From positions 620,001 to 684,000 of the forward strand of contig OZ345370.1 of assembly GCA_977006965.1 (NCBI GenBank): a stretch of 64,000 nucleotides of DNA. The letters run 5' to 3'. The DNA comes from Phymatolithon calcareum (Eukaryota > Rhodophyta > Florideophyceae > Hapalidiales). Numbering within the stretch: position 1 is the first letter of the stretch; the number at the start of each line of letters is the position of its first letter. Under the pieces are notes generated by a model. That model did no database searches, had not been told where the DNA came from, and was given only the letters and a program-made list of their open reading frames with translations. Positions 31,302 through 41,889 of the stretch are shown here, piece by piece. Position numbers and translations under genes: made by a program.

Positions 31302-33089
31302 CTAAATCCTAATCGTGGTACCATCAAACTTCGGTAGAGTGAAGGCGAAGTTCTCTCCAAATGTCAGCTTCTGCTCCTCCAAAATTCCAATTCCGATTTC
31401 TTCACCAAGAAGGATCGATTCGAACGCATCGGAGAAGTAATGTACACCGGCCATGTTGCGACCAATGGAAATGTTCTCCGCCAGCTTATTGAGTTCACCG
31501 GTAACTGAAAGCTTGCCCGTGAAAGATGATTTCTTCAAAGTATCATTCTCGACATCCACCTCGAAAACATTCTCCAACTCGTAATCAGAATCGAAGAACG
31601 CCTTCAAAACTGTCACACATGCACCGGCAACGACACCATGCCCCGATCCATAAGACGGATGCATGGGACTACCTTCACTGAATGCCATGGGAAGAAGGAA
31701 GGATTTTTCCGGATTGGGGTCACTGGCAGCCACATTGTTGATGAAGTTGAGCTTCTCCACTTTTTCCAAGATCGGTCCAATATCACCCACCAGCTTGTCC
31801 ACTTCGGGGAACTGAACATTCCCTTTCAAATCCGCCTTCTTGTTCACATTAACAAGACCTCCGAGAGCCTCAGGACGCAGGCGTCTATGCACATTGAACT
31901 TCTGGAAACGAACAGCCTTCAAAGCACGGGTCGCCACCTCGGTCACAAGACTGAGGATGTGGGGATCTCCGAAATTCGTGAAACCTTCCTGGTTATCAAT
32001 CTTATCCGGAGCTTGGAAGGGAAGTCCGGCATCAAATGGTACACCATTTGCCAACAGAATGATACATGCATTGAGGTATGCCTCATACAATGCATCGAAA
32101 TGTACCCAAGTGGCAAGATCACGCATGGTTGCAAACAACCTCTTGCCAGGCTCATACACCTCAAGTCCACGGAGGTCAGCGGCGTCTTGAACATCCAAGA
32201 ACACATCCATGTCGGTCATGAAGTCCTTACCGGGAACCGCAATACGAACTCGTTGATCGATAGTGATGGAACCGTATGCAATGATACCATCAAACTCATC
32301 GCCAGCATTCGGACTCACGAACTCTTTCACTCCAACAGTGGCACTTCCGAGTTGTTTGCTTCCGATGATGAGAAACTGACTGAGAAACGGACCAACGGTA
32401 GTTCCGGGAAGAATACCACGGAAGAGGTTATCGATAGTCACTGTTCCGCGACGTCTCCTAATTTCTTCAGGAGTGTCACCAACTTTAGCGGGTTTCGAAA
32501 ACCACTCAAGACTGTTAAGTTGTTCGATAGCGAAGTCGAAGAACTCTTTGCATTCCGGTGTGTTCCATGCTGGGAACGGAATATCGCGAGCAAGGGCCAT
32601 GAGGTAAAGTTCGGCGGCTTCGGCGATGAGTTCCGGACTGGCAAGCGTGGGAGCTGGAGGCATGGAAACTGACTGTGCATCTGGACCTTCGAGATCGAAA
32701 GTGAGACCGGCAGCCATGGATTCCCAACCTCTTACTTCCACCTCAAGGCTCTTGGCGAGCTCAGATCTCCAGATGGGTTTTCCGAACTCATCACGAGCAG
32801 GTCCAAGAGCGAGCTTGGCGATCTCCTCTGGATCACCACTATCGGTGGCACGGACAAAGTCGGCAAAGTCAAGTGGATCGGCGACAGCTCCAAGGTCGGT
32901 ATGCTTGAGACCTTTTGTGAAAGAGGCGATGTGACTGGGGGCACCTGTTACGGGGTCACGGAACTTGAACTCCTCACCGTTGGCGACGGACTCATCGATA
33001 CCGCGATCTCGAGCAAGCTCTGCTGCTGCAACACGGGTCTCGAAGGAGGCCTTTGCCCTGGACTCTTGGGAGATGATCCTAATCGGCAT
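31302..33089 (-). CDS. VBPO: vanadium-dependent bromoperoxidase, copy 2
   Basis: 595 codons, intronless, with all vanadate and catalytic residues (Lys397, Arg405, Ser482-Gly483-His484, Arg544, His550 in this numbering). It is nearly identical to copy 1: the changes I see are Ser/Ala in TL[S/A]SPEL, Ala/Asp in KKA[A/D]LKG, and EN/KL, G/S and D/E in the 460s region. It catalyses H2O2-dependent bromide oxidation. The ATG is preceded by a CCATCATC-type leader and a TATA box. The ORFs seen antisense to it are shadows. Confidence 0.95.
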   Translation of the reverse strand: MPIRIISQESRAKASFETRVAAAELARDRGIDESVANGEEFKFRDPVTGAPSHIASFTKGLKHTDLGAVADPLDFADFVRATDSGDPEEIAKLALGPARDEFGKPIWRSELAKSLEVEVRGWESMAAGLTFDLEGPDAQSVSMPPAPTLASPELIAEAAELYLMALARDIPFPAWNTPECKEFFDFAIEQLNSLEWFSKPAKVGDTPEEIRRRRGTVTIDNLFRGILPGTTVGPFLSQFLIIGSKQLGSATVGVKEFVSPNAGDEFDGIIAYGSITIDQRVRIAVPGKDFMTDMDVFLDVQDAADLRGLEVYEPGKRLFATMRDLATWVHFDALYEAYLNACIILLANGVPFDAGLPFQAPDKIDNQEGFTNFGDPHILSLVTEVATRALKAVRFQKFNVHRRLRPEALGGLVNVNKKADLKGNVQFPEVDKLVGDIGPILEKVEKLNFINNVAASDPNPEKSFLLPMAFSEGSPMHPSYGSGHGVVAGACVTVLKAFFDSDYELENVFEVDVENDTLKKSSFTGKLSVTGELNKLAENISIGRNMAGVHYFSDAFESILLGEEIGIGILEEQKLTFGENFAFTLPKFDGTTIRI

Positions 33090-33173
33090 GATGATGGTTG
33101 TGGATTTGAGGGTAGTGTGTTGTGATGGATTGTGTTGGATGATGGATGTGGAAATCGAAGGAAGAGGGTTGTT

Positions 33174-33180
33174 CTTATAG
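33174..33180 (-). promoter_or_regulatory. TATA box of VBPO2
   Basis: The minus strand reads CTATAAG, 85 bases upstream of the ATG and in register with the other two copies. The upstream block shared by the three genes is at 33254-33281, again about 80 bases further up. Confidence 0.65.
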
Positions 33181-33693
33181 AGATGTTGAAGACTTTAATT
33201 GTGGTAAGGCTCTGTTGGAATGCAGACTTTGGATGCTAGATATGTATGATAATCTTGATCTGGGCAGTGGTATGCGTGGTGGAGTAGCAACAGGAGGAGA
33301 AATTAGAGCGATTGTGAGCGATTGTATATTTTCTGCCAAGGGTGACAAAGAAGGAGTGCAAAAAATCTCGATTCTGCATTGGATGCATGGTACATCGATC
33401 GAATTGTTTTGTACAGCATTCTGCAATTCCTCCGATAAGAGGTTAGCAGCAGCGTTTCAAGGGGCCAAGGCTGCTGGATACACTGCGACATTTTAATATT
33501 GCTTTTACGTAAAATCCTGTATACCACTAAAAAGCGAGTCTGTGGTTGTCTTGCCGCACTTGAGCAAAGCTTGGAATTTCTCTTCGTCGCTCGTCCATTC
33601 TTAGGATATGCTCAATCCTGGTTACTTCATTGTTCTCATATAACGGCAGGATACACTGTATGGGGGAAGCGCGGTCTCGATGGTTTTTCCATC

Positions 33694-33927
33694 ATATCGT
33701 TGGTGAATTGAGGAAATCTGATCAGCGGACCCCAAGCTTTTCCCTCCGCCCTTTTACGGGAGAGGGTTTTTGCAGCTAGGGCTGCGACGTTAACCCGGGT
33801 TACAAGTATTTGAATATATGATCGAAGCTACAACGTAGCTGCTGAAACGCATCTCCCTTGCAGTCTCATGAGTGTTACCGAGGGCGTTTAATAAATTCCA
33901 AATTCAAAAAAAAAATATCGTTGGTGA
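33694..33927 (+). mobile_element. short poly(A) retroposon with 13-bp target duplication
   Basis: ATATCGTTGGTGA stands at 33694-33706 and again at 33915-33927. The insert between them is 208 bases. It ends TTTAATAAATTCCAAATTC followed by a run of ten A's, that is, a polyadenylation signal and tail. Unit 1 has the empty site at about 21290-21310. It could be a SINE or the 3' end of a 5'-truncated LINE; I see no clear tRNA-type A and B boxes. It inserted after the unit duplication. Confidence 0.8.
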
Positions 33928-34305
33928 GGTTTATGGTGACGGCCTTGCTCCAATGTCTAGGTTGATAAGCTTCTAGCAAGCTCTGATCGAATCTTGTGAG
34001 CGCCTAGTGATGATCACAGCGGTGAGCTATAATGCGCGATAACAAAACGTGCTAGCAGGCTTGAGCACACTTGTGCTAATGTTGTGTCTCGGCAATGTAC
34101 AATGGGGGTGATGAGACGAGAAAATTTGTTGTTTTTATGGAAGCAGATTTGCTGCATTGTTGGAAAGTGGATGACATGTTTGTCTCTTCGCCCAAAACCC
34201 ATAATGAGCGTCGATCAGCACTTTGAACGAAAGCGTAGAAAGGGGCTGTTTAGAATGCGCAAGTAATCTTGCTCGATCATCGTTGGTAGCTGTAAATTTA
34301 CATCC

Positions 34306-34614
34306 ATGGACAGCGCGGCAGTGGGGATGAGTCATGGGAGTCCCGCTGCCAATACCTGCAATCGAAGTCAAGAGGAAGACTATCCAAGATTTCGAATGAG
34401 TCAGAAGACGCAAGAGCTACTCGGAGAGCAAGAATATTACGTTTTCGAACATTGGCGTACTGCATCATGCAGTGTGGTTGAAAAAAGGCGACATAGAATC
34501 CTTTACATAGTGTGGTTTGTCGGGCATTTTCGGAGAGACTCACCGAAACTAGTTGAAGCCATGGGCAGTCTGAATATTTACCCGCATATTGCAGACAGAT
34601 CTATGAGCACTTGA
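34306..34614 (+). CDS. WF-G-FP family protein, diverged copy
   Basis: 102 codons with RHRILYIVWFVGHFRRDSPK and LVEAMGS, closely matching the 43.2 kb copy. The upstream DNA (GAGGAAGACTATCCAAGAT) is shared with 22.58 kb. A trace of the shared 3' end follows at about 34680. Function unknown. Confidence 0.4.
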   Translation: MDSAAVGMSHGSPAANTCNRSQEEDYPRFRMSQKTQELLGEQEYYVFEHWRTASCSVVEKRRHRILYIVWFVGHFRRDSPKLVEAMGSLNIYPHIADRSMST

Positions 34615-35029
34615 AGAAAAAGAACTGTCCAAGGTTATGGATACTTTGGCAAGAAGTTGTATACGTGAATTCGAAAGGCGACGACTTTCACCCAGTTGGG
34701 ACGCACTGAATTCCTCTTATCGAATCAAGTACTACAATCTCTCCAACTACATTGCAGTGCATGAGAAATAAAAGTTTTGAAACAACGGCTCATTCAAGTG
34801 GTTCGCTGACTTCAAAAGTATGACCGGTTCTTCTGGAATTCAATCAACATATGCATCACTTGGCCGTTAAAATGCTCTCTCTTACTCTCCCGCATTCGAT
34901 CTGTGAGGGCACCACATCCATCCAACCTCGAAAGCACCTCTGGCAGAGATATATAAACACACCTTGCACTCACGCATGTGAGCAAATTGTGTCCAGATGA
35001 TGAATGTTTTGTCCTGTACAATGTATCAT

Positions 35030-35160
35030 GTTAATAGAAGAAGCGTGCTTACAATTAGCTAGCAGGGTTAACGCCCTGCCGTAATTTAAGTAGAGGAACA
35101 ATAAAAATCACTGCTTGCAAGCCGCATAGGGGAATAAGCATTCATAAGCATTCATAAAAG
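35030..35160 (+). repeat. dispersed repeat shared with 61.18-61.30 kb
   Basis: AGAAGCGTGCTTA, AATTAGC, CGCCCTGC and TAAGTAGAG occur in the same order and spacing at 61187-61255. Both copies lie in non-coding DNA, and near LINE debris in the second case. Probably the untranslated end of a mobile element. Confidence 0.6.
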
Positions 35161-38100
35161 TCTTAATTGAAGAAGACACGTTAGCGATCGCAGTGGACAG
35201 AGAGCTGACCGGTGGCTTCTCCGCGGGATTACACCAAGCCGTTCTCATACCTCGTCCTCTTCCCGACCGCTTTGGCTTGCGCGCACAAGTTTCGGACTAG
35301 TAAGCAACCGAAACCCTGACGTACGTTTTAACCTTCCACTGCGCGACTGGTCGAGTTTTCTTCGGGTTGCGTAAATATGTGAGTGGGATCTACTATGGGC
35401 ACGGATAGCCTGTCAAAGAGGATTCTCTTGGCTCAAGTTTCAGAACAATATTGAGGATAAAATTTCGAGCCAGAATGTATAGCCAAGACGTTGGACAACA
35501 GAGCACTCTGAGTGGGCACTCTCATCCAAGTTCAGTCAACAACATGTATTTATGTAGTCTCATCAATGGAGCTTCGTAGCCCACCAAGTTCGCTTTCCGT
35601 GTTGTATCCCTCGCACACAAGTAGGTGAAAGAGGAAAAACGGAAAGCAGCACAAGAGGAACTGGAGCACGTCCACCTTGCATCCAAAATCCTTGAGAACT
35701 CTTGACACTTCAAGTTTTGGAGTAAATAAGTCGAGAGATGGCGATATCCTGATCCATGACAAACACCACCTGGTCTGGCTTTCGAGAAGTCTAAAGGATG
35801 GAAATTACGCAGAAGTCTACGCCTCCATATTTTTCGCTCCTCTGTTGTATCAACATTCCCATATGGCTGTGAACTATGGAATAGTGCTAAGATGCTATCG
35901 AGATTAAAATTTATTTAGTATTATTGGAACGGCCAGGTGACCATGAGTCAGCACACGCACTATCGACTAGGTGACGCGTGCCAGATACATTCAAGTAGTT
36001 TTTCCGCCGTTTCCCCCTGCGAAGCCCCTCGGCGTATGTCGACAACTACGACGAACTAGCAACGAGGCTGCTGGAAACCCTACAACTCAACCTAACGCAA
36101 CCACAGATGGATGACAGAGCAGAGGAGGAAGTGAAACAAGCGCTGGACATACTAATGATGCTAGAAATCGATATCAAAGAGGAGATGATGGCGTGATGAT
36201 GGAGGCGATATGTGTTAGTCTTCTCTGGTGTTGGCCTGTGCCGGCATTGAGGGCTTCTAAAGTAAAAATAAGCAATTTCCCCGCCCCCGTGCCAGATGCC
36301 TACAATGGAATTGGGTTAGACATATTCTTAAAATTGATTAGAGCCACCTCGATCGCCAAGTGCTGCTGCAATACGTCAGAGCAACACCAGGATCTGTCTT
36401 TCTTGATGTACCGTACCAAAACTTAAAAACCTCAATCAAAACTGCTAACAGAGGGGCCTTCTTGAGAATTCATCAAAATCGCGGCATAGACCCAGTCAAA
36501 AAAGTCCTCGTTACCAGTCATTATTTCGTGGACTGGTTACGAGGACGCGGCATAGGTTTTCAGTGGCTGATTTCACGTGCAGTGTTGATTTGCAAACTTT
36601 CGCTTCAGATGTTTTCGCACACTTTTGAGCAAAAACTTGAAACATCGCGAAAAGTTTGGTTGGAAACCAATTCCACTTCCGAAAACTAAAAATCGTTATG
36701 AGAAAAAATGTCATATAGATGAACACATCAGCCACGCCAAACCTATGCCGCGTCCTTATTACCAGTGAAAATATTTGGGACTGGATTTGTGGACTTTTCC
36801 AGACTGGTAGTGCGGACGAAAAATCGAATTCTCAAGAATGGCCCTCTAACAATAGGAATGGAAGCAACTAGGACCTCGAATCATCGCAGTACCGTTAAGG
36901 AAGGTGGCATTATGAATGAATGAAAGGTATGTAGTCTGCTGTTTCGAAAGAATTTAGACAAGGCAGTGCTCTGTTGTACTGAATTACCTTTAGCTTCAGA
37001 TTTTGGCATGGTATTATTCCTGGCGATGAATTACAAATGCGCTCCTTCCGCTCTGCCTGTCTGTCAAAAAACGATCCGATTCCGCCCGGAGCAAACGTTA
37101 TGGCTCCGCGATGCGCCAGGCGATGAGTAAAAGGTGTGCATAGGAGGAGTGTTCAAAGGACGGGGCGGCTCTGATTTCCATTTTAGCGTCTTGAGCTGAA
37201 AAGTTTTCAGGGCCAAACCATGCAAAAAGGAGCCGTGATTGAATGTTCGTGAAACACACCGGAGGCGCGGTACAACGTGAAAGTATTTCAAATCGCCCTC
37301 GTGTCCTATCATCCAATCGAAAACGCTAGGCGGTGTGATAAGCTCTGATTAGCGTCGTATCCAATGACAATCTGTGTCATGCCGCGTGATAGCAATGGTC
37401 GAGCACGCAAGGATGATTCAATATTTCAATCGCGCGATTGAATATTGAATAAATTGCCATCAATGAAAACTGAAGAAGGTGCCAGCGAAAGGAGTACAGT
37501 ACCGCATACACGCAGCCGTTGGCGTCTAGCGAACATGTGAATGTTGAAGCGGGCTGCTCCTGATCTCCCAAAACGGACAGACACGCTCTGATTTCTCTTT
37601 TGAACGTCATGAGCTGAAAAGTGCTTGGGCAGGGGGAGCTCGTGATTGAATATCAGATACTGTAAAACACACCAGGGTCGTGGAGTAAATGCACTTACGC
37701 TTATCGGCTTCGTGTCGTACAGTACTCTTCCCACCGGGACCGGTCCCTCGTTCTCTCTACCTGACTTATGGACGGTTTTGATAAGTGGAATAACACCGTC
37801 AAAATTATCAGCGTCGTATCCAGTGAGAATCTGAGTCATGCCACGCGATAGTCATGTTCGAGCGCGCAAGGGTGTTCAATCGAGCACTGCGTGAATCGCG
37901 CGATTGAAGATCAAATGTGTTGCCATCAATGAAAATTGAAGAAGGTGTCAGCGAAAGGAGGGCCACATTCCCGCCGACGTCAGCGTGTATGGAATTGGGT
38001 TAATTACTGCGTATGCGTTCAGAATTAGCTGGAAACTGCCAGTTCCATGAGGAGGCCTGAAATTAAATCCTGTTGCATGGAGAGAACCCATTCTGTGTTC

Positions 38101-38284
38101 CTACCTTCCCAAACTTGCCTTAATCTTTCCTTCCATCACCGTCCGTAGAAGCTATTACAGCATCCGAAAAAGTTAACAAATTCTTCGGGATTGCTTTTAT
38201 ATCGAACTTTTGCACAGCTGTCCTTGCAGAATGATGAATTTACCTCCACGTTTCTGTGGCGCTACTTGCAATCGTTTTATTCGA

Positions 38285-38935
38285 AGTTTGTAGAGCTGGC
38301 TGTCTGCCCAACTGGAAGTTAAATGGCACTTTGACTTCTACTCACATTACCTGTGTGTCCAGCTTGATCTTATTCGTTAAGGTTCATAATTATGTTGCTC
38401 GCCCTAGATACTTGCTGTGCCTCCGTGCAGTCCACACCGTCTTTAGCAATTCTTGCTTCGACGTGGTCATACACCATCCTCTCAACTGTCCCAGTTCTTC
38501 TTCCAGTAGGGTCGGATTCCGAGGAAATCTTCCCACGAACAATTGCGTGCATAGGTTTCACCAGTAGATTCATTCTAACTTCACTGCCCCGTGTATATTT
38601 GTCTTCGCTGCACTTTTGTCCACTCCTTCATCATTACCAGTTCGTTCACGACCCCTCCCCCTCCTTCCAATTTCAATGCCATCTCTAGTTTTCGCCACAG
38701 ATTTGATGACAGCAGGCGTCTTCTGCGCCTCCAGGGAGAATGCTGAGTCTTCGTGTATGTCCTGACGCCCAATTCCCAGCAGCGAACGCATACTCGTTCA
38801 AAACGAAATGGTTGCTTGGGTTCTGATCCGGATGGAGACCGGTGTGACACCGGTCTCCATCCGGATCAGAACCCAAGCAACCGGCGGTATGGCATGGATT
38901 CCATTCTCCAAATCATTTGCACTCCATATATGGAG
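38285..38935 (-). mobile_element. unit-3-specific insertion of unknown type
   Basis: Relative to unit 2 (which passes from about 30590 straight on), roughly 650 extra bases occur here. A 67-codon minus frame (MNLLVKPMHAIVRGKISSES) looks coding but is not recognised. Near the right end lies a 73-base palindrome, followed by an 18-base palindrome. I could not identify a target duplication. Confidence 0.4.
38810..38882. repeat. 73-base perfect palindrome (36-bp arms, 1-base centre)
   Basis: The left arm 38810-38845 (ending GACCGGTGT) is the exact reverse complement of 38847-38882, around a single G. Such a long arm without a spacer is unusual in eukaryotic DNA. It may be a transposon end, a recent inverted duplication, or an assembly or template-switch artefact. 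Confidence 0.9.
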
Positions 38936-38937
38936 TG
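38920..38937. repeat. 18-bp perfect palindrome
   Basis: CACTCCATATATGGAGTG reads the same on both strands. It lies 37 bases after the larger palindrome, at the right edge of the unit-3 insertion. Confidence 0.8.
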
Positions 38938-38939
38938 TA

Positions 38940-39400
38940 TGTGTCCTGAATCCGTAGAAAATATCGTCCACGGTGCACACCACAATGCCGCTTTGGCATG
39001 AGTTCGAAACAAGAAAATACTTAAAACCATAAATCCAGTATGAGCTTTCCACGTGATTTCCGGCAAGGCACCGAGTCGTCCCACAGTCTATAACCTCGAC
39101 AAATGGACTAGCATCTTTCTAGACGACAATCAGGAAAGTTGGAGCTTGGAAATTAATATCGTCTGCTTAGATTCTCTTTCAATCTCAGGTTGTAGAATGA
39201 TTTTTTTGCAACTGTTTTGTTGTTTATTTGAAAGCCCTCATTAACAATCTTAAGACTGCATGGGAGCAGCTTTTCATAACTTGTTCATTCTAGTATATCG
39301 CCTGGTCCCAAATACAGGGACTCGTCGCTTTCCATATTGTTAATTTCTGGAAGAATGATGCCCGAAGTGATAACTTCGTTTTCATCAGGGGTTCCGGGTC
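38940..39400 (-). pseudogene. remnant of family X downstream of VBPO3
   Basis: GFKYFLVSNSCQSGIVVCTV and DDIFYGF match the unit 2 copy, but neighbouring parts have stops, and the 650-base insertion separates this from the C-terminal part near 38130. Decayed. Confidence 0.35.
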
Positions 39401-39713
39401 ATGTCATCGCATGTAATGAAAACGAAGGATACTTGTTTTGTTGCAAGAGGCTCACGCTCCGCACAGGAAAATTTGTAACGCGCGTGCATTCATTCACTAG
39501 ACGACAACTTGACTTTTGCTCCTTTACCTGCGAAACCATAATGAAGTGCGAAGTGCGTATCAACCAGGAACAGACTGGCGAGGAATGATATTTTCCCCAA
39601 CAAAATGATTAATCAGAACTTTCTGCAAGGGAGAGCACCTCCGAAAGAAAGTATCGCACGGAGAGCTAGTTAACCGTTTTCAACATCGCTCAGTTGAATA
39701 TCATTTGTTCCAT

Positions 39714-41501
39714 TTAAATCCTAATCGTGGTACCATCAAACTTCGGTAGAGTGAAGGCGAAGTTCTCTCCAAATGTCAGCTTCTGCTCCTCCAAAATTCC
39801 AATTCCGATTTCTTCACCAAGAAGGATCGATTCGAACGCATCGGAGAAGTAATGTACACCGGCCATGTTTCGACCAATGGCAATGTTCTCCGCCAGCTTG
39901 TTGAGTTCACCGGTAACTGAAAGCTTGCCCGTGAAAGATGATTTCTTCAATGTATCGTTCTCGACATCCACCTCGAACACATTCTCCAACTCGTAATCAG
40001 AATCGAAGAACGCCTTCAATACTGTCACACATGCACCGGCAACGACACCATGCCCCGATCCGTAGGACGGATGCATGGGACTACCTTCACTGAATGCCAT
40101 GGGAAGAAGGAAAGATTTTTCCGGATTGGGGTCACCGGCAGCCACATTGTTGATGAAGTTGAGCTTCTCCACTTTTTCCAAGATCGGTCCAATATCACCC
40201 ACCAGCTTGTCCACTTCGGGGAACACAACCTTTCCTTTCCAGGCCGCCTTCTTGTTCACATTTACAAGTCCTCCGAGAGCCTCAGGACGCAGGCGTCTAT
40301 GCACATTGAACTTCTGGAAACGAACAGCCTTCAAAGCACGGGTCGCCACCTCGGTCACAAGACTGAGGATGTGGGGATCTCCGAAATTCGTGAAACCCTC
40401 CTGGTTATCAATCTTATCTGGGACTTGGAAGGGAAGACCGGCGTCAAATGGCACACTATTTGCCAACAGAATGATACATGCATTGAGGTACGCCTCATAC
40501 AATGCATCAAAATGTACCCAAGTGGCAAGATCACGCATGGTTGCAAACAACCTCTTGCCAGGCTCATACACCTCAAGTCCACGGAGGTCAGCAGCATCTT
40601 GCACATCCAAGAACACATCCATGTCGGTCATGAAGTCCTTACCGGCAACCGCAATACGAACTCGTTGATTGATAGTGATGGAACCGTATGCAATAATACC
40701 ATCAAACTCATCACCAGCATTCGGACTCACAAACTTCTTGATTCCAACCTTGGCGCTTCCAAGCTGCGTGCTTCCGACGATGAGAAACTGACTGAGAAAC
40801 GGACCAACGGTAGTTCCGGGAAGAATACCACGGAAGAGGTTATCGATAGTCACTGTTCCGCGACGCCTCTTAATTTCTTCAGGAGTGTCACCAACTTTAG
40901 CGGGTTTCGAAAACCACTCAAGACTGTTAAGTTGTTCGATAGCGAAGGAGAACAACTCTTTGCATTCCGGTGTTCTCCATGCTGGGAATGGAATATCACG
41001 AGCAAGGGCCATGAGGTAAAGTTCGGCGGCTTCGGCGATGAGTTCCGGACTGGCAAGCGTGGGAGCTGGAGGCATGGAAACTGACTGTGCATCTGGCCCC
41101 TCGAGATCGAACGTCAGACCGGCAGCCATGGATTCCCAACCTCTTACTTCCACCTCAAGGCTCTTGGCGAGCTCGGATCTCCAGATTGGCTTGCCAAACT
41201 CATCGCGAGCGGGTCCAAGAGCGAGCTTGGCGATCTCCTCTGGATCACCACTATCAGCGGCACGGACAAAGTCGGCAAAGTCAATGGGATCAGCGACAGT
41301 TCCAATGTCGGTATGCTTGAGACCCTTGGTGAAAGAGGCGATGTGACTGGGGGCACCTGTTACGGGGTCACGGAACTTGAACTCCTCTCCGTTGGCGAAG
41401 GACTCATCGATACCGCGATCTCGAGCAAGCTCTGCTGCTGCAACGCGGGTCTCGAAGGAGGCCTTTGCCCTGGACTCCTGGGAAATGATCCTAATCGGCA
41501 T
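39714..41501 (-). CDS. VBPO: vanadium-dependent bromoperoxidase, copy 3
   Basis: 595 codons, intronless, all vanadate-site residues kept (KFNVHRRLRPE, GSGH, RNMAGVH). It is the most diverged copy: scattered conservative changes such as GTVADPIDF for GAVADPLDF, WRTPECKELFSF for WNTPECKEFFDF, and IVGSTQLGSAKVGIKKF for IIGSKQLGSATVGVKEF, none at the active site. Intactness despite heavy divergence of the surrounding DNA argues that it is functional. The nearest ATG in register with the other copies is used as the start. Confidence 0.95.
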   Translation of the reverse strand: MPIRIISQESRAKASFETRVAAAELARDRGIDESFANGEEFKFRDPVTGAPSHIASFTKGLKHTDIGTVADPIDFADFVRAADSGDPEEIAKLALGPARDEFGKPIWRSELAKSLEVEVRGWESMAAGLTFDLEGPDAQSVSMPPAPTLASPELIAEAAELYLMALARDIPFPAWRTPECKELFSFAIEQLNSLEWFSKPAKVGDTPEEIKRRRGTVTIDNLFRGILPGTTVGPFLSQFLIVGSTQLGSAKVGIKKFVSPNAGDEFDGIIAYGSITINQRVRIAVAGKDFMTDMDVFLDVQDAADLRGLEVYEPGKRLFATMRDLATWVHFDALYEAYLNACIILLANSVPFDAGLPFQVPDKIDNQEGFTNFGDPHILSLVTEVATRALKAVRFQKFNVHRRLRPEALGGLVNVNKKAAWKGKVVFPEVDKLVGDIGPILEKVEKLNFINNVAAGDPNPEKSFLLPMAFSEGSPMHPSYGSGHGVVAGACVTVLKAFFDSDYELENVFEVDVENDTLKKSSFTGKLSVTGELNKLAENIAIGRNMAGVHYFSDAFESILLGEEIGIGILEEQKLTFGENFAFTLPKFDGTTIRI

Positions 41502-41576
41502 GATGAGGTTTGGGGATGTGAGCGTGTTGTGGCGACTGTGTTCGCTGATGAAGGGAAATAGAGGGAGACGATTGTT

Positions 41577-41583
41577 CTTATAG
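41577..41583 (-). promoter_or_regulatory. TATA box of VBPO3
   Basis: CTATAAG on the minus strand, 76 bases upstream of the ATG. The leader has diverged from copies 1 and 2, but this box and the block at 41658-41685 remain, with the same ~80-base spacing between them. Confidence 0.65.
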
Positions 41584-41889
41584 AGTTGTTATAGACTTTA
41601 TGAGAGAAGAGTCTCTGTTGGAACACAAACTGCGGACTGGAGATGTGCATCACAGTTTTGATCTGCCCAGCAGTATGCGCGGTGGAAACTACAATGGATG
41701 TACCCAGGCTCCCAGTTTTTATAACTGCAAAGCAGAACAGAGAAGGTAACAAAAAACACTCATGGGAGGCGTGGAGATCGTGCATATTTTTACCATTAAT
41801 AAACATTGGGGAACAGTCCGTGTGAGAAAAATTGTACGCTAATGCTTTCTGACTTGTACAAGAATATCGTGCGGTTTTGTGCACTATGC

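Larger units (their letters stand above)
26200..34750. repeat. tandem array unit 2
   Basis: Carries VBPO2. It shares with unit 3 a left block (GGGCACTCTCATCCAAG near 26660 and 35515) and with units 1 and 3 the blocks around 27980, 29030 and 30190, and a right block around 34080-34400. It lacks the pogo-like and hAT insertions of unit 1 and so serves as the empty-site reference. Boundaries are approximate. Confidence 0.6.

Noticed and set aside
38581-39001. Several frames with the same GSDPDGDRC-type peptide on both strands
   Set aside because: The shared peptide is produced by the 73-base palindrome being read on either strand.
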